A stretch of DNA of 64,000 bases, taken from contig NZ_KQ948997.1 in the NCBI RefSeq assembly GCF_001514265.1, forward strand, positions 124,001-188,000, read 5' to 3'. The notes under the pieces are model-generated. The model made no database searches. It had not been told where the DNA came from and was given only the letters and a program-made list of their open reading frames with translations. The stretch comes from Streptomyces resistomycificus. GTDB taxonomy: Bacteria; Actinomycetota; Actinomycetes; Streptomycetales; Streptomycetaceae. A program made the translations under genes and the position numbers. Positions 8,435-17,248 of this stretch are shown here, one piece after another. Position 1 is the first letter of the stretch; each line of letters starts with the position of its first letter.

Positions 8435-8461
8435 CCGGGGAGGCGCGGTGCGCCTCCCCGG
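8435..8461 (+). terminator. Terminator after trpA
   Basis: A 12-bp perfect stem (CCGGGGAGGCGC at 8435-8446 with 8450-8461) has a 3-base loop and is followed by TTCGTTCT. It lies between trpA and the thioredoxin-fold gene and ends just before that gene's GTG. Confidence 0.75.
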
Positions 8462-8476
8462 TTCGTTCTGCGGGAT

Positions 8477-9253
8477 GTGAGCGAGAAGAACCGACAGGGA
8501 AAGCGCACCGCCAGGGAGCGGCTGGCGGAAGAGCGCGAGAAGCAGAAGTCCGCGGAGAAGCGCCGCCGGGTGCTCATCGTCGGCGCGAGCGTGGTCTGCG
8601 TGCTGGGCCTCGCGGCGGTGATCGGTGTCGTCGCGGCCAACGTGGGCAAGGACGACGGCAGCGAGTCGGCGGGCCCGGTCGTGGTGCCCTCGGGGGCGAA
8701 GGGCAAGGACAGCCTCGCCATCCCGGTCGGCAAGGAGAGCGCCAAGTCGACGCTCACCGTCTGGGAGGACTTCCGCTGCCCGGCCTGCAAGGCCTTCGAG
8801 ACGGCGTACCGGCCGGTGATCCACGAGCTGACGAACTCCGGTCAGCTGAAAGTCGACTACCACCTGGCGACGATCATCGACGGCAACATGGGCGGCACCG
8901 GCTCCCGCACCGCCGCCAACGCGGCGGCCTGCGCCCAGGACGCCGGGAAGTTCACGGCGTACCACGACGTGCTGTTCGACAACCAGCCCGAGGAGACCGA
9001 CGACGCCTTCGCCGAGAACAGCAAGGTCATCGAACTGGCGGCCAAGGTCGACGGCCTCGACACCCCGGCGTTCCGCACCTGTGTCGAGAAGGGCACCCAC
9101 AACAGCTGGGTGGACAAGTCCGCGGCGGCCTTCCGCAACGGCGGCTTCACCGGCACGCCCACAGTGATCCTCGACGGCAAGAACATCTACCAGGACCAGA
9201 CGATGACGCCGGCGAAGCTGAAGCAGCTGGTTCAGGAGGCCGCCAAAGGGTGA
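8477..9253 (+). CDS. Membrane-anchored DsbA-like thioredoxin-fold protein
   Basis: 258 residues. A basic cytoplasmic N-terminus of about 30 residues is followed by one membrane helix (about 32-54) and an extracytoplasmic DsbA-type thioredoxin domain. The redox motif is CPAC (Cys101-Cys104) in WEDFRCPACKAFE, and the cis-proline loop is GTPTVILDG near the C-terminus. It probably acts in disulfide chemistry outside the membrane. GTG 8477 starts the usual MSEKNRQGKRTARERL N-terminus; the in-frame start at 8423 lies before the terminator hairpin and is unlikely. It is followed by lgt. Confidence 0.88.
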   Translation: MSEKNRQGKRTARERLAEEREKQKSAEKRRRVLIVGASVVCVLGLAAVIGVVAANVGKDDGSESAGPVVVPSGAKGKDSLAIPVGKESAKSTLTVWEDFRCPACKAFETAYRPVIHELTNSGQLKVDYHLATIIDGNMGGTGSRTAANAAACAQDAGKFTAYHDVLFDNQPEETDDAFAENSKVIELAAKVDGLDTPAFRTCVEKGTHNSWVDKSAAAFRNGGFTGTPTVILDGKNIYQDQTMTPAKLKQLVQEAAKG

Positions 9254-9346
9254 CGAGCGGTAAGTCGCCTCACACCCGCCCGTTATGGACCCGTAGCCGG
9301 GCTGCCTGCCGTGGGCACGGCCCGGCACGGTAGCGTCGACCTTGCC

Positions 9347-10330
9347 ATGGAACTTGCCTACATTCCCAGCCCGTCGCGCGGGGTGCTGCACCTCGGCCCC
9401 ATTCCGCTGCGCGGCTACGCGTTCTGCATCATCATCGGCGTCTTCGTAGCCGTCTGGCTCGGCAACAGGCGCTGGGTCGCCCGGGGCGGGCGGGCCGGCA
9501 CGGTGGCCGACATCGCTGTCTGGGCCGTGCCGTTCGGTCTGGTCGGCGGTCGGCTCTACCACGTGATCACGGACTACGAGCTGTACTTCAGCGAGGGCCG
9601 CGACTGGGTGGACGCCTTCAAGATCTGGGAGGGCGGCCTCGGCATCTGGGGCGCGATCGCGCTCGGTGCGGTGGGCGCGTGGATCGGCTGCCGGCGCCGG
9701 GGCATCCCGCTGCCCGCGTGGGCCGACGCCCTCGCCCCCGGTATCGCCCTCGCCCAGGCGATCGGCCGCTGGGGCAACTGGTTCAACCAGGAGCTGTACG
9801 GCCGGGAGACCGACCTGCCCTGGGCCCTGCACATCACGTCGTCCACGGACGGCCGGGTGCCCGGCTACTACCACCCGACGTTCCTGTACGAGTCGCTGTG
9901 GTGCATCGGCGTCGCCGTCCTCGTGATCTGGGCGGACCGCCGCTTCAAGCTCGGCCACGGGCGGGCGTTCGCGCTGTACGTCGCCTCGTACTGCGTGGGC
10001 CGGTTCTGGATCGAGTACATGCGCGTCGACGAGGCCCACCACATCCTGGGCCTGCGTCTGAACAACTGGACCGCGCTGCTCGTCTTCGTGCTCGCGGTGG
10101 TCTACTTCGTGCTCTCGGCGAAGAAGCGGCCGGGGCGTGAGACCGTCGTCGAGCCGGGTGCCTCCGACGGTGACGACACCCCGGACGGTGAGGCGGGGGC
10201 CGGTACGCAGGCCGACGAGGAGTCCGACACCGACGCCAAGGCGGCGGCGGAGACGGACGCCGGGGACGACACGGAGTCGGCGACAACGTCAGAGGTCAAG
10301 GACGAGGCAGGTTCGGGGAAGAAGACCTGA
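9347..10330 (+). CDS. lgt: Prolipoprotein diacylglyceryl transferase
   Basis: 327 residues. It transfers diacylglycerol to the lipobox cysteine of lipoproteins. There are seven membrane segments. The Lgt signature is GRWGNWFNQELYG near residue 150, with the upstream arginine in GLVGGRLYHV. The C-terminal 60 residues are an acidic, Ala/Thr/Glu-rich tail seen in actinobacterial Lgt. ATG 9347 is preferred to an in-frame GTG at 9311. A TAGCGT hexamer ends 10 bases before it. LivK in this same window would be a substrate. Confidence 0.95.
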   Translation: MELAYIPSPSRGVLHLGPIPLRGYAFCIIIGVFVAVWLGNRRWVARGGRAGTVADIAVWAVPFGLVGGRLYHVITDYELYFSEGRDWVDAFKIWEGGLGIWGAIALGAVGAWIGCRRRGIPLPAWADALAPGIALAQAIGRWGNWFNQELYGRETDLPWALHITSSTDGRVPGYYHPTFLYESLWCIGVAVLVIWADRRFKLGHGRAFALYVASYCVGRFWIEYMRVDEAHHILGLRLNNWTALLVFVLAVVYFVLSAKKRPGRETVVEPGASDGDDTPDGEAGAGTQADEESDTDAKAAAETDAGDDTESATTSEVKDEAGSGKKT

Positions 10331-10346
10331 CCGCTGGTCGTACGGC

Positions 10347-10382
10347 AACGAGGGCGCCCGGGATGACCCGGGCGCCCTCGTT
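10347..10382. terminator. Bidirectional terminator between lgt and citE
   Basis: A 16-bp perfect stem (AACGAGGGCGCCCGGG at 10347-10362 with 10367-10382) closes on ATGA. It is followed by TTGTTGTTCC on the plus strand and preceded by an A-containing stretch. It serves two convergent operons and is the strongest terminator in the window. Confidence 0.9.
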
Positions 10383-10389
10383 GTTGTTC

Positions 10390-11223
10390 CTAGCTCCTGC
10401 GGGCGGCCAGGGACAGGGTGCGCTGGGCCGCCGCCACCACCGCCGCGTCGACGAAGCGGCCGTCCGGCAGCGCCTGGGCGCCCGGCTCGCTCGTCGCCGC
10501 CTTGACGATCGTCTCGGCCTTCTCGATCTCCTCCTCCGAGGGCAGATAGGCGCGTTCGATCACCGGCAGCTGACGGGGGTGGATCGCGGCGCGGCCCAGG
10601 AAGCCGAGGGCGCGGCCGTGGGCGCAGGAGACGGCCAGGGCGTCCAGGTCGCGGATGTCGGGATGCACGGACTGGGACGGCGGGGGTAGGCCAGCCGCCC
10701 GCGCGGCCACGACCACGCGGGAACGGGACCAGTCCAGGCCCGTGTCGCCGCGTACACCGAGGTCGGCACGGAGGTCCGCCTCGCCCAGGGCGATGCCGCG
10801 CAGGGCCGGGTGCGCGGAGGCGATGGCATGGGCGTGTTCGACGGCCAGGGCTGATTCGAGGAGGGCGTGCAGCGGGGGAGCGCCGCCCTCGGCGGGGGCG
10901 GTGCCCTCGGCGATACGGACGATCTGCCCGGGCGACGTCACCTTGGGCAGGCGCAGACCCGAGACGCCCGGAAGGGCCGCCACCGCGGTCAGGTCCGCCA
11001 CCGCGAACGGGCCGTCCACGGCGTTCACCCGGACGTGGACCGGCACCGGCTGCGGCTGGGAGAGGAACTCGACGGTGGCCGAGCGCGCGTACTCCTTGCG
11101 GTCCGGGGCGACCGCGTCCTCCAGGTCGATCACGACGACGTCGGCGCCGCAGCCGAGGGCCTTGGTGACCACGTGAGGGCGGTCCCCCGGGGCGTACAGC
11201 CAGGTCAGGGGTGGTGCGGTCAT
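10390..11223 (-). CDS. CitE-type CoA-ester lyase (HpcH/HpaI aldolase family)
   Basis: 277 residues. The barrel motifs of the CitE-like family are visible: YAPGDRP at the start, VIDLEDAVAPDRK (acidic metal-site region), VRVNAVDG with the CoA-contacting Arg, LRLPKV, LLESALAVEH and LGEADLRADLG. Relatives cleave citramalyl-, malyl- or beta-methylmalyl-CoA. The substrate here is unknown. It is the last of seven overlapping genes; the ATG at 11223 overlaps the caiB stop (ATGA). Confidence 0.85.
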   Translation of the reverse strand: MTAPPLTWLYAPGDRPHVVTKALGCGADVVVIDLEDAVAPDRKEYARSATVEFLSQPQPVPVHVRVNAVDGPFAVADLTAVAALPGVSGLRLPKVTSPGQIVRIAEGTAPAEGGAPPLHALLESALAVEHAHAIASAHPALRGIALGEADLRADLGVRGDTGLDWSRSRVVVAARAAGLPPPSQSVHPDIRDLDALAVSCAHGRALGFLGRAAIHPRQLPVIERAYLPSEEEIEKAETIVKAATSEPGAQALPDGRFVDAAVVAAAQRTLSLAARRS

Positions 11224-12446
11224 ACGGCGCCCGCCTCGCGCAGGGCGCCGAGTTCGGCTGCCGTCAGGCCCAGCTCGGTCAGCACCTCGCGGGTGTCCGC
11301 GCCGTGCGGGCGGCCCGCCCAGCGGATCGAGCCGGGGGTGGCGGAGAGGCGGAAGAGGACGTTCTGCATGCGGAGCGGGCCCAGTTCGGGATCGTCGACC
11401 GTCGTGACGGTGTCCAGGGCCTGGTACTGCGGGTCGGCCATCACGTCCCGGACGTCCTGGACCGGGGCGATGGCCGCCTCCGCCTTCTCGAACGCCGCGA
11501 GGACCTCGGTGCGGGTGCGCTCGGCGATCCAGGCGCCGACCGCCTCGTCCAGGACGTCGCAGTGGGCGGCCCGGCCGGCTCCGGTGGCGAACCACGGCTG
11601 GTCGATCAGCTCCGGCCGGCCGACCAGCCGCAGCACCCGCTCGGCGATCGACTGGGCGGAGGTGGAGACGGCGACCCAGGTGCCGTCCGCCGTGCGGTAG
11701 GTGTTGCGCGGGGCGTTGTTCTGGGAGCGGTTGCCGGTGCGCGGCTGGACGAGACCGAGCTGGTCGTACCAGGTCGGCTGCGGGCCCAGCACCGTCAGGA
11801 TCGGTTCGATGATCGCCATGTCGACGACCTGTCCCTCGCCGGTGCGGTCGCGGGCGGCGAGCGCCGTCATCACCGCGTACGCCGTGGCCAGGGCCGCGAT
11901 CGAGTCGGCGAGACCGAAGGGCGGCAGGGTCGGCGGCGCGTCCGGTTCGCCGGTGATCGCGGCGAAGCCGCTCATGGCCTCGGCGAGGGTGCCGAAGCCG
12001 GGGCGGTGGGCGTAGGGGCCGAACTGGCCGAAGCCGGTGACCCGGGTGAGGACCAGGCGGGGGTTGGCGGCCGACAACTCCTCCCAGCCGAGGTCCCACT
12101 TCTCCAGGGTGCCGGGACGGAAGTTCTCGATGACGACGTCGGCGGTCGCGACGAGGCGGAGGAGGGTGGTGCGGCCGCCCGGCTTCGACAGGTCGAGGGT
12201 GATGGTGCGCTTGTTGCGGCCCAGCAGCTTCCACCACAGGCCCACGCCGCCCTTGGACGGGCCGTGGCCGCGGGAGGGGTCCGGTTTCGTGGGGTGCTCG
12301 ACCTTGATGACCTCGGCTCCGAAGTCGCCGAGCATCGTGGCCGCGAGCGGCCCGGCGAACAGGGTGGCGAGATCGAGGACGCGCAGGCCGGTGAGGGGGG
12401 CGGCGGTCGTGGGGTCGTCCGGCGTGGTGCGGCGGTCTGTGCTCAT
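11220..12446 (-). CDS. CaiB/BaiF-type family III CoA-transferase
   Basis: 408 residues. It has the family III fold marks: RVLDLATLFAGPLAATMLGDFGAEVIKVE at the N-terminus, GRNKRTITLDL, DVVIENFRPG and the catalytic-Asp region VVDMAIIEPIL. Such enzymes move CoA between organic acids. Next to a CitE-type lyase, it suggests CoA activation of an acid that the lyase then splits. That pairing is an inference. It overlaps both neighbours by 4 bases. Confidence 0.88.
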   Translation of the reverse strand: MSTDRRTTPDDPTTAAPLTGLRVLDLATLFAGPLAATMLGDFGAEVIKVEHPTKPDPSRGHGPSKGGVGLWWKLLGRNKRTITLDLSKPGGRTTLLRLVATADVVIENFRPGTLEKWDLGWEELSAANPRLVLTRVTGFGQFGPYAHRPGFGTLAEAMSGFAAITGEPDAPPTLPPFGLADSIAALATAYAVMTALAARDRTGEGQVVDMAIIEPILTVLGPQPTWYDQLGLVQPRTGNRSQNNAPRNTYRTADGTWVAVSTSAQSIAERVLRLVGRPELIDQPWFATGAGRAAHCDVLDEAVGAWIAERTRTEVLAAFEKAEAAIAPVQDVRDVMADPQYQALDTVTTVDDPELGPLRMQNVLFRLSATPGSIRWAGRPHGADTREVLTELGLTAAELGALREAGAV

Positions 12447-13336
12447 GCGGTGTACCGCGCTTCGATCTCGGAGCGGTACGGCATCGAGGCCGAGGCGCCC
12501 GCCCGCTGTACGGAGAGTGCGGCGGCCGTGGCCGCCCAGGCCAGGGCCTCGCGCGTCGGCCGGCCCTCGCCGAGTGCCACCGCCAGGGTGCCGACGAAGG
12601 TGTCGCCCGCGCCGGTCGAGTCCACGGCGGCGACCCTTGGCGCGGGGACGGTGAACGGCTCGGCTCCGCGGGCCGCGTGGAGGCTGCCGGCCGCGCCCAG
12701 GGTGACGACCACCTCCGGGACCTGTTCCAGCAGGGCGGTGGCCGCGCGGTGCGGGTCGGTGAGGCCGGTGAGGGCGGCGGCTTCGTGCTCGTTGGGCACC
12801 AACAGGTCGGTGGCGGTGAGCAGTCCGGGAGGCAGCGGTCGGGCGGGGGCCGGGGTGAGGATCGTACGGACTCCGTGTTTGCGGGCGGTCTCCGCGCCCG
12901 CGAGGACCGCGGCCAGGGGGATCTCCAGCTGGAGGAGCAGGGCGTCGGCGGTGGCGATGAGGCCCTCGTCGCCGGGGACGAGGTGGTCGACGGTTCCGTT
13001 GGCGCCGGGGACCACGACGATCGCGTTGCCGCCCTCGTCGTCGACGACGATGTGCGCCGTGCCGGAGGGGCCCTCGGTGGTGCGCAGGCGGTCGGTGGTG
13101 ACGCCGGAGTGCTCCAGGGTGGAGCGCAGACGGGCGCCGAAGGGGTCGTCGCCGACCGCGCCGATCATCGAGACCATGGCGCCCGCGCGGGCCGCGGCGA
13201 TCGCCTGGTTGGCGCCCTTGCCGCCGGGGACCGTGCGGAACTCCCGTCCCGTCACGGTCTCTCCGCGCCGCGGCGCCTTCTCGACGTACGCGACCAGATC
13301 CATGTTCGTGCTGCCGAGCACGGCGATGTGGGTCAT
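12443..13336 (-). CDS. rbsK: Ribokinase
   Basis: 297 residues, PfkB family. The substrate motif GGKGANQAIAAAR lies near residue 40, the ATP motif TLGAAGS near 220, and the anion-hole/catalytic motif DSTGAGDTFVGTL near 245 with the base Asp in GAGD. NMDLV at the N-terminus and VPNEHEAA are typical of ribose-specific members. No ribose transporter is nearby. The kinase sits directly after four ADP-ribosylglycohydrolase-family genes, which could supply free ribose. ATG 13336 overlaps the upstream stop. Confidence 0.9.
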   Translation of the reverse strand: MTHIAVLGSTNMDLVAYVEKAPRRGETVTGREFRTVPGGKGANQAIAAARAGAMVSMIGAVGDDPFGARLRSTLEHSGVTTDRLRTTEGPSGTAHIVVDDEGGNAIVVVPGANGTVDHLVPGDEGLIATADALLLQLEIPLAAVLAGAETARKHGVRTILTPAPARPLPPGLLTATDLLVPNEHEAAALTGLTDPHRAATALLEQVPEVVVTLGAAGSLHAARGAEPFTVPAPRVAAVDSTGAGDTFVGTLAVALGEGRPTREALAWAATAAALSVQRAGASASMPYRSEIEARYTA

Positions 13337-14718
13337 GGGCGGGGTGTCTCCAGGTGGATGAGGGCGTGGGTGAGGCGGGCCGGTGTGTCGAAGCCGGTGC
13401 CGTCGAAGTCGCCGACGGACGTGGACAGGCGGTTCTTGAGGGGCGCCGTCCAGCGGTCGGGGAGGGCGGCGGGGCCGTCGGTGAGGAGGGCGGCGACGCT
13501 GCCGGCCGTGGCGCCGTTGGAGTCGGTGTCCCAGCCACCCGACACGGCGCGGCAGACGGAGCCGGTGAAGTCGCCGTCGGCGTGGGTGAGGGCGGCGGCG
13601 ATCAGCGCGGTGTTGGGGACGGCGTGGACCCAGTGGTGGGTGCGTGCGTGGGTGGCGTGGAGTTCGTCCACGACCGTGTCGAAGTCGTCGTGCGTCCGGG
13701 CCAGCCGGACGGCGTGGGCGACGGCCCGGGCCAGCCGGGAGGCCGGGGGGACGACGGTGAGACCGGTGCGCAGGCAGGTGTGGACGTCGTGGGTGCCGGT
13801 GGCCGCCTGGGCGATGGTGGCCGCCGTGAACATCGCAGCGTAGACGCCGTTGGCGGTGTGGGTGAGGGTGGCGTCGCGGTGGGCCTGTTCGGCTGCGGCG
13901 GCCGGGTCGCCGGGGTTGGTCCAGCCGTGCACGTCGGCCCGGATCAGGGCGCCGATCCATTCGCGGAAGGGGTTGCGGTGGCGGGCCGTGCGCGGGGGTT
14001 CCAGGCCGGTGAGGAGGTTGCGGTAGGCGACGCGTTCGGCGGTGAACGTGCGCCCGGCGGGGAGCTCGTCGAGCCAGAGGGCCGCCACGTCGGTGGTGGT
14101 GAAGGCCTTGCCGTGGCGTTGGAGCAGGAGAAGGTTGAGGAGGGGGTAGTTGAGGTCGTCGTCCTCGGGCATGCCGTCGATGTTCTCGGCGAGGGAGGTC
14201 GGCGCCGAGCGGCGGTTCCAGGGGTGGCGGGCGAGGAGTTCGCCGGGGACGCCCCGGGCGGTGAAGTACGTGTTCAGGGGCCAGTTGCCGGTGGAGCGGG
14301 CGAGTTCGCGGATGGCGTCGAGGGGGAGCTTCTCGACGGGTTTGCCCAGCAGGCAGCCGACCGCCCGGCCCAGCCAGGCGGCCTCCAGACGCTCGGGGCC
14401 GGGGACCGGGCGGGGGCCGACGGAGGCCGGGGCGGACGGCCAGTGCGGGCAGGCGGCCTTGATCCTGGCGAGGTCGGTGGGTTCCCGCTCCGCCAACCGG
14501 CTCGGCAGGTCCGCCAGTTCGTCCAGCAGGTCCTCCGCCAGCAGCCGCAGGTAGCGTGACGCCGGGCGCGGTGAGGCGCCCGCGTGCAGGGGGGCCTCGG
14601 GGCCGCCGGCCGCTCTCCACCGCGCCGCGATCGCCGTCGGCTCCCGGCCGTCCTGGGCCGCCTGGCGGAGTTCGTGGCCGATCAGGTCCTCGGGCTGGAC
14701 CCAGGTCAGTCGGAGCAT
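13333..14718 (-). CDS. ADP-ribosylglycohydrolase family protein, GCLLGKPVE subfamily
   Basis: 461 residues, longer than DraG or ARH enzymes because of an extra N-terminal region of about 110 residues. The family core follows: WLGRAVGCLLGKPVEK, in which Cys replaces the usual Asp of GDALG, then MPEDDDLNYPLL in place of TDDT, and a canonical C-terminal metal motif WDTDSNGATAGS. The variant acidic motifs suggest a substrate other than ADP-ribosyl-protein. The start at 14718 overlaps the preceding gene by 13 bases. Confidence 0.85.
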   Translation of the reverse strand: MLRLTWVQPEDLIGHELRQAAQDGREPTAIAARWRAAGGPEAPLHAGASPRPASRYLRLLAEDLLDELADLPSRLAEREPTDLARIKAACPHWPSAPASVGPRPVPGPERLEAAWLGRAVGCLLGKPVEKLPLDAIRELARSTGNWPLNTYFTARGVPGELLARHPWNRRSAPTSLAENIDGMPEDDDLNYPLLNLLLLQRHGKAFTTTDVAALWLDELPAGRTFTAERVAYRNLLTGLEPPRTARHRNPFREWIGALIRADVHGWTNPGDPAAAAEQAHRDATLTHTANGVYAAMFTAATIAQAATGTHDVHTCLRTGLTVVPPASRLARAVAHAVRLARTHDDFDTVVDELHATHARTHHWVHAVPNTALIAAALTHADGDFTGSVCRAVSGGWDTDSNGATAGSVAALLTDGPAALPDRWTAPLKNRLSTSVGDFDGTGFDTPARLTHALIHLETPRP

Positions 14719-15881
14719 CTCGGACCTCCGAGGGCGGTGAACGCCGCCTCGTGGGCGCGCCGTCCGCGTACGTCCCGGTCGAAGATCTCCCGGGTCACGG
14801 CGGCGAGGGTGGCCGCCGGTTCCCACAGGTCCAGGCGGCTGGCCTCGGAGACCTGTTTCGCCCACTCCTCCGGAGCCGGTGAGCCCAGCGCGCCCGCGAG
14901 CGCACCGGCCATCGTCGCGATCGAGTCGCAGTCGCGGCCGTAGTTCACCGAGCCGAGGACCGCGTGGCGGTAGTCGCCGCCGGCCACGAGCAACATGCCC
15001 AGGGCCACGGGCAGTTCCTCGATCGTGTGCAGGCGCGACGGGCGGCGGGCGCCGAGGGAGGGCTGCCGGTAGTCGGGGCCCACCGTGTCGTAGGGCGTCA
15101 CCGCCTCCCGCAACGGGGCGAGCGCCGATTCGAAGTCCCGGTGCCGGGACGCCGTTTCGCAGACCTTCTCGATCGCCGTCCGGGTGCCGTCCTTCGCCAG
15201 CGTCAGGCAGGTGGTGACGACGGAGTCGGGGGTCGCGCCGGGTGTGCTCGCCGCCGCGACCGCCGCCGCGAAGACGGCCGCCGCCTCCCGGCCGTACGAC
15301 GACTGGTGGGCGCCCGCGATGTCCAGTGCCTCGGCGTACGCGCCCGCCGGGTTGGCCGCGTTGACCAGGCCGACCGGGGCCATGTACATCGCCGCACCGC
15401 AGTTGACGATGTTGCCGACGCCGGCCTCGCGGGGGTCGGCGTGGCCGTAGTGGAGGCGGGTCACCAGCCACTTCTCCGCGAGGAAGACGCGTTGGAGGGG
15501 GAGTGCCTCCGCCTCCAGCTCCGGGATCCAGCGCGGGTTGGTCATCAGGTCCGGGACCAGGTGGTCGGCGATCGCGTACGCGTCCAGGTGGTCGCGGACC
15601 TGGGCGTAGACCCGGACGAGTGCGTGGGTCATCAAGGTGTCGTCGGTGACGTGGCCATCGCCCTTGTGGTACGGCGCGATGGGGCGTGCCGTGCGCCAGG
15701 CGTCGCCGTTCCAGGGGCCGACGACGCCGTGGACGCGGCCGGCGTGGCGTTCCAGGATCTGCTCGGGGGAGTAGCCCTCGACCGGGCCGCCCAGCGCGTC
15801 GCCGACGGCCGCGCCGACGAGGGCGCCGGTGATGCGGTCGTCCAGACCTGACTCGTGGCTTTCTGTTGCTTTGGGCGTCAT
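14706..15881 (-). CDS. ADP-ribosylglycohydrolase family protein
   Basis: 391 residues. The dinuclear metal site looks complete: GAAVGDALGGPVEGY near residue 25, GHVTDDTLMTHAL about residue 75, and NYGRDCDSIATMAGALAGA near the C-terminus. Family members remove ADP-ribose or related ribosyl groups from N- or O-linked acceptors. The start is uncertain. ATG 15881 has AGGAGG 12 bases upstream; an ATG at 15893 would overlap the previous stop (ATGA) but leaves no spacing to that ribosome site. Confidence 0.87.
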   Translation of the reverse strand: MTPKATESHESGLDDRITGALVGAAVGDALGGPVEGYSPEQILERHAGRVHGVVGPWNGDAWRTARPIAPYHKGDGHVTDDTLMTHALVRVYAQVRDHLDAYAIADHLVPDLMTNPRWIPELEAEALPLQRVFLAEKWLVTRLHYGHADPREAGVGNIVNCGAAMYMAPVGLVNAANPAGAYAEALDIAGAHQSSYGREAAAVFAAAVAAASTPGATPDSVVTTCLTLAKDGTRTAIEKVCETASRHRDFESALAPLREAVTPYDTVGPDYRQPSLGARRPSRLHTIEELPVALGMLLVAGGDYRHAVLGSVNYGRDCDSIATMAGALAGALGSPAPEEWAKQVSEASRLDLWEPAATLAAVTREIFDRDVRGRRAHEAAFTALGGPRCSD

Positions 15882-15889
15882 GCCCCGAA

Positions 15890-17248
15890 TCATCCTCCTG
15901 GCGGGGCCGGTTGTGCGGCTTCCAGGAGTTCGGCGAGTTCCACCAGGTCGGTGCCGGTGAGCCGGGGCAGGGCGCAGCCGGAGAGGGTGCGGCAGGCGTG
16001 GCGCCAGGCCTGGGGGATCGAGACGCCGCCGCCCAGCGCGCCGGTGAGGGCGCCGACGAGGGCGGGGGCGGAGTCCGCGACCCGGGAGAGACAGGCCGCC
16101 GCCGGGACCGCCTGTGCGATGCGGCCGCCTGCCGCGGTGGCCAGCGCCAGGGCGACCGGGACGGTCTCGGCGGCGGCGATGCCGTAGCTGTAGACGTGGT
16201 CGACGATCTGGTGTTCGAGCAGCGGGATCAGGGCGAAGGTGCTCTCCGCGTCCCGGGCGAGCCGGAGGGCGTGCCGGGCGTTGCGGCCGATCTCGGTGGT
16301 CTCGGGGAGTTCCGCGAGGGCGGCGGTGACGCATGTGCCCACGTCGGCTCCGGCGAGGGCCAGTGCGAGGGCGGCCGCCATGGCGCGGGCACCGTGCACT
16401 CCGTCGCCGTCCTGGGTGTAGCGGGCGTCGAACTCGGCGAGGTCCGCGGCGAGCCGGGGGTCGCCGGGGTGGGCCACGGCGAGGACGCAGGCCCGTACGC
16501 AGGCGGCGTCGTCGAAGTAGTGCGGGTTGTCGTGGCCGGTGGCGGGCGGACGCAGGCCGGTGGCGAGGTTGCCGAGGCCTGCGCGGACGGAGATGCGGGC
16601 GCGGAGGGGCAGGACGGCGGACTCGATCTCGGGGGCGCGGTCCGCCGCCGCGGCGACTTCGCAGGCCAGGGCGTTCCAGGTGAGGTCGATCGCGGCTCGG
16701 GTGCGGCGTTCTCGGCTGAGGTCTCCCAGGGCGGTGTCGTCACCGGCACGGAGGACGGCTTCCGCGGCGAAGGCTGCCCATTCCGCGTCGTCGGAGGGGC
16801 CCAGGCGGAGGGGTTCGGGGGGTTGGTTCAGGGCGATGGGCACGGGGAGGGTCGTCGTGGCGTTCTGTTCGGCGAAGGTGTCGAGTTCCCGGGTGAGGCG
16901 GCGGGTCCAGTCCGGCATGCGGGCGGCTCTGTGGCGGGCGGCGGGCCAGCCGGCGGCGTCGCCTGCGGCCAGGCCGAGCAGGAGGCCCTCGATTCGGCGA
17001 GCCTTGGGGTGGACGGCCTTGGCTTCGCCTTCGGCCTGTGTGTTCCCACTCGCACCACCCGTGCGGCTTTCGCTGTCGGGTGCCGGTGGCCCCGGTGGGG
17101 CATGCCAGCCGTCGGCGGGTGCGGGGTGGATCGGCTGTGCTGAGGGGGTCAGCAGCTCGAACGCGGGACCTGTGGTGTCAGGAAGGTCCGTGAGGGGCTG
17201 GACCGCGCCGGCGGGCGCCGCCTCGTCCCATGGGCCGGGCGGTCTCAC
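15890..17248 (-). CDS. Divergent ADP-ribosylglycohydrolase family protein with a degraded metal motif
   Basis: 452 residues from GTG 17248, which overlaps the previous stop (GTGA). About 80 residues of Pro/Ala-rich sequence precede a DraG-like core starting at GLLLGLAAGDAAGWP. The middle acidic motif is PSDDAEW instead of TDDT. The C-terminal metal motif, normally D-x-D-S/T before AGALAGA, reads RVADSAPALVGALTGALGGG, so the second Asp is Ala. It may be catalytically weak, a regulatory partner, or changed in chemistry. It is intact with no stops, so not a simple pseudogene. Confidence 0.75.
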   Translation of the reverse strand: MRPPGPWDEAAPAGAVQPLTDLPDTTGPAFELLTPSAQPIHPAPADGWHAPPGPPAPDSESRTGGASGNTQAEGEAKAVHPKARRIEGLLLGLAAGDAAGWPAARHRAARMPDWTRRLTRELDTFAEQNATTTLPVPIALNQPPEPLRLGPSDDAEWAAFAAEAVLRAGDDTALGDLSRERRTRAAIDLTWNALACEVAAAADRAPEIESAVLPLRARISVRAGLGNLATGLRPPATGHDNPHYFDDAACVRACVLAVAHPGDPRLAADLAEFDARYTQDGDGVHGARAMAAALALALAGADVGTCVTAALAELPETTEIGRNARHALRLARDAESTFALIPLLEHQIVDHVYSYGIAAAETVPVALALATAAGGRIAQAVPAAACLSRVADSAPALVGALTGALGGGVSIPQAWRHACRTLSGCALPRLTGTDLVELAELLEAAQPAPPGG

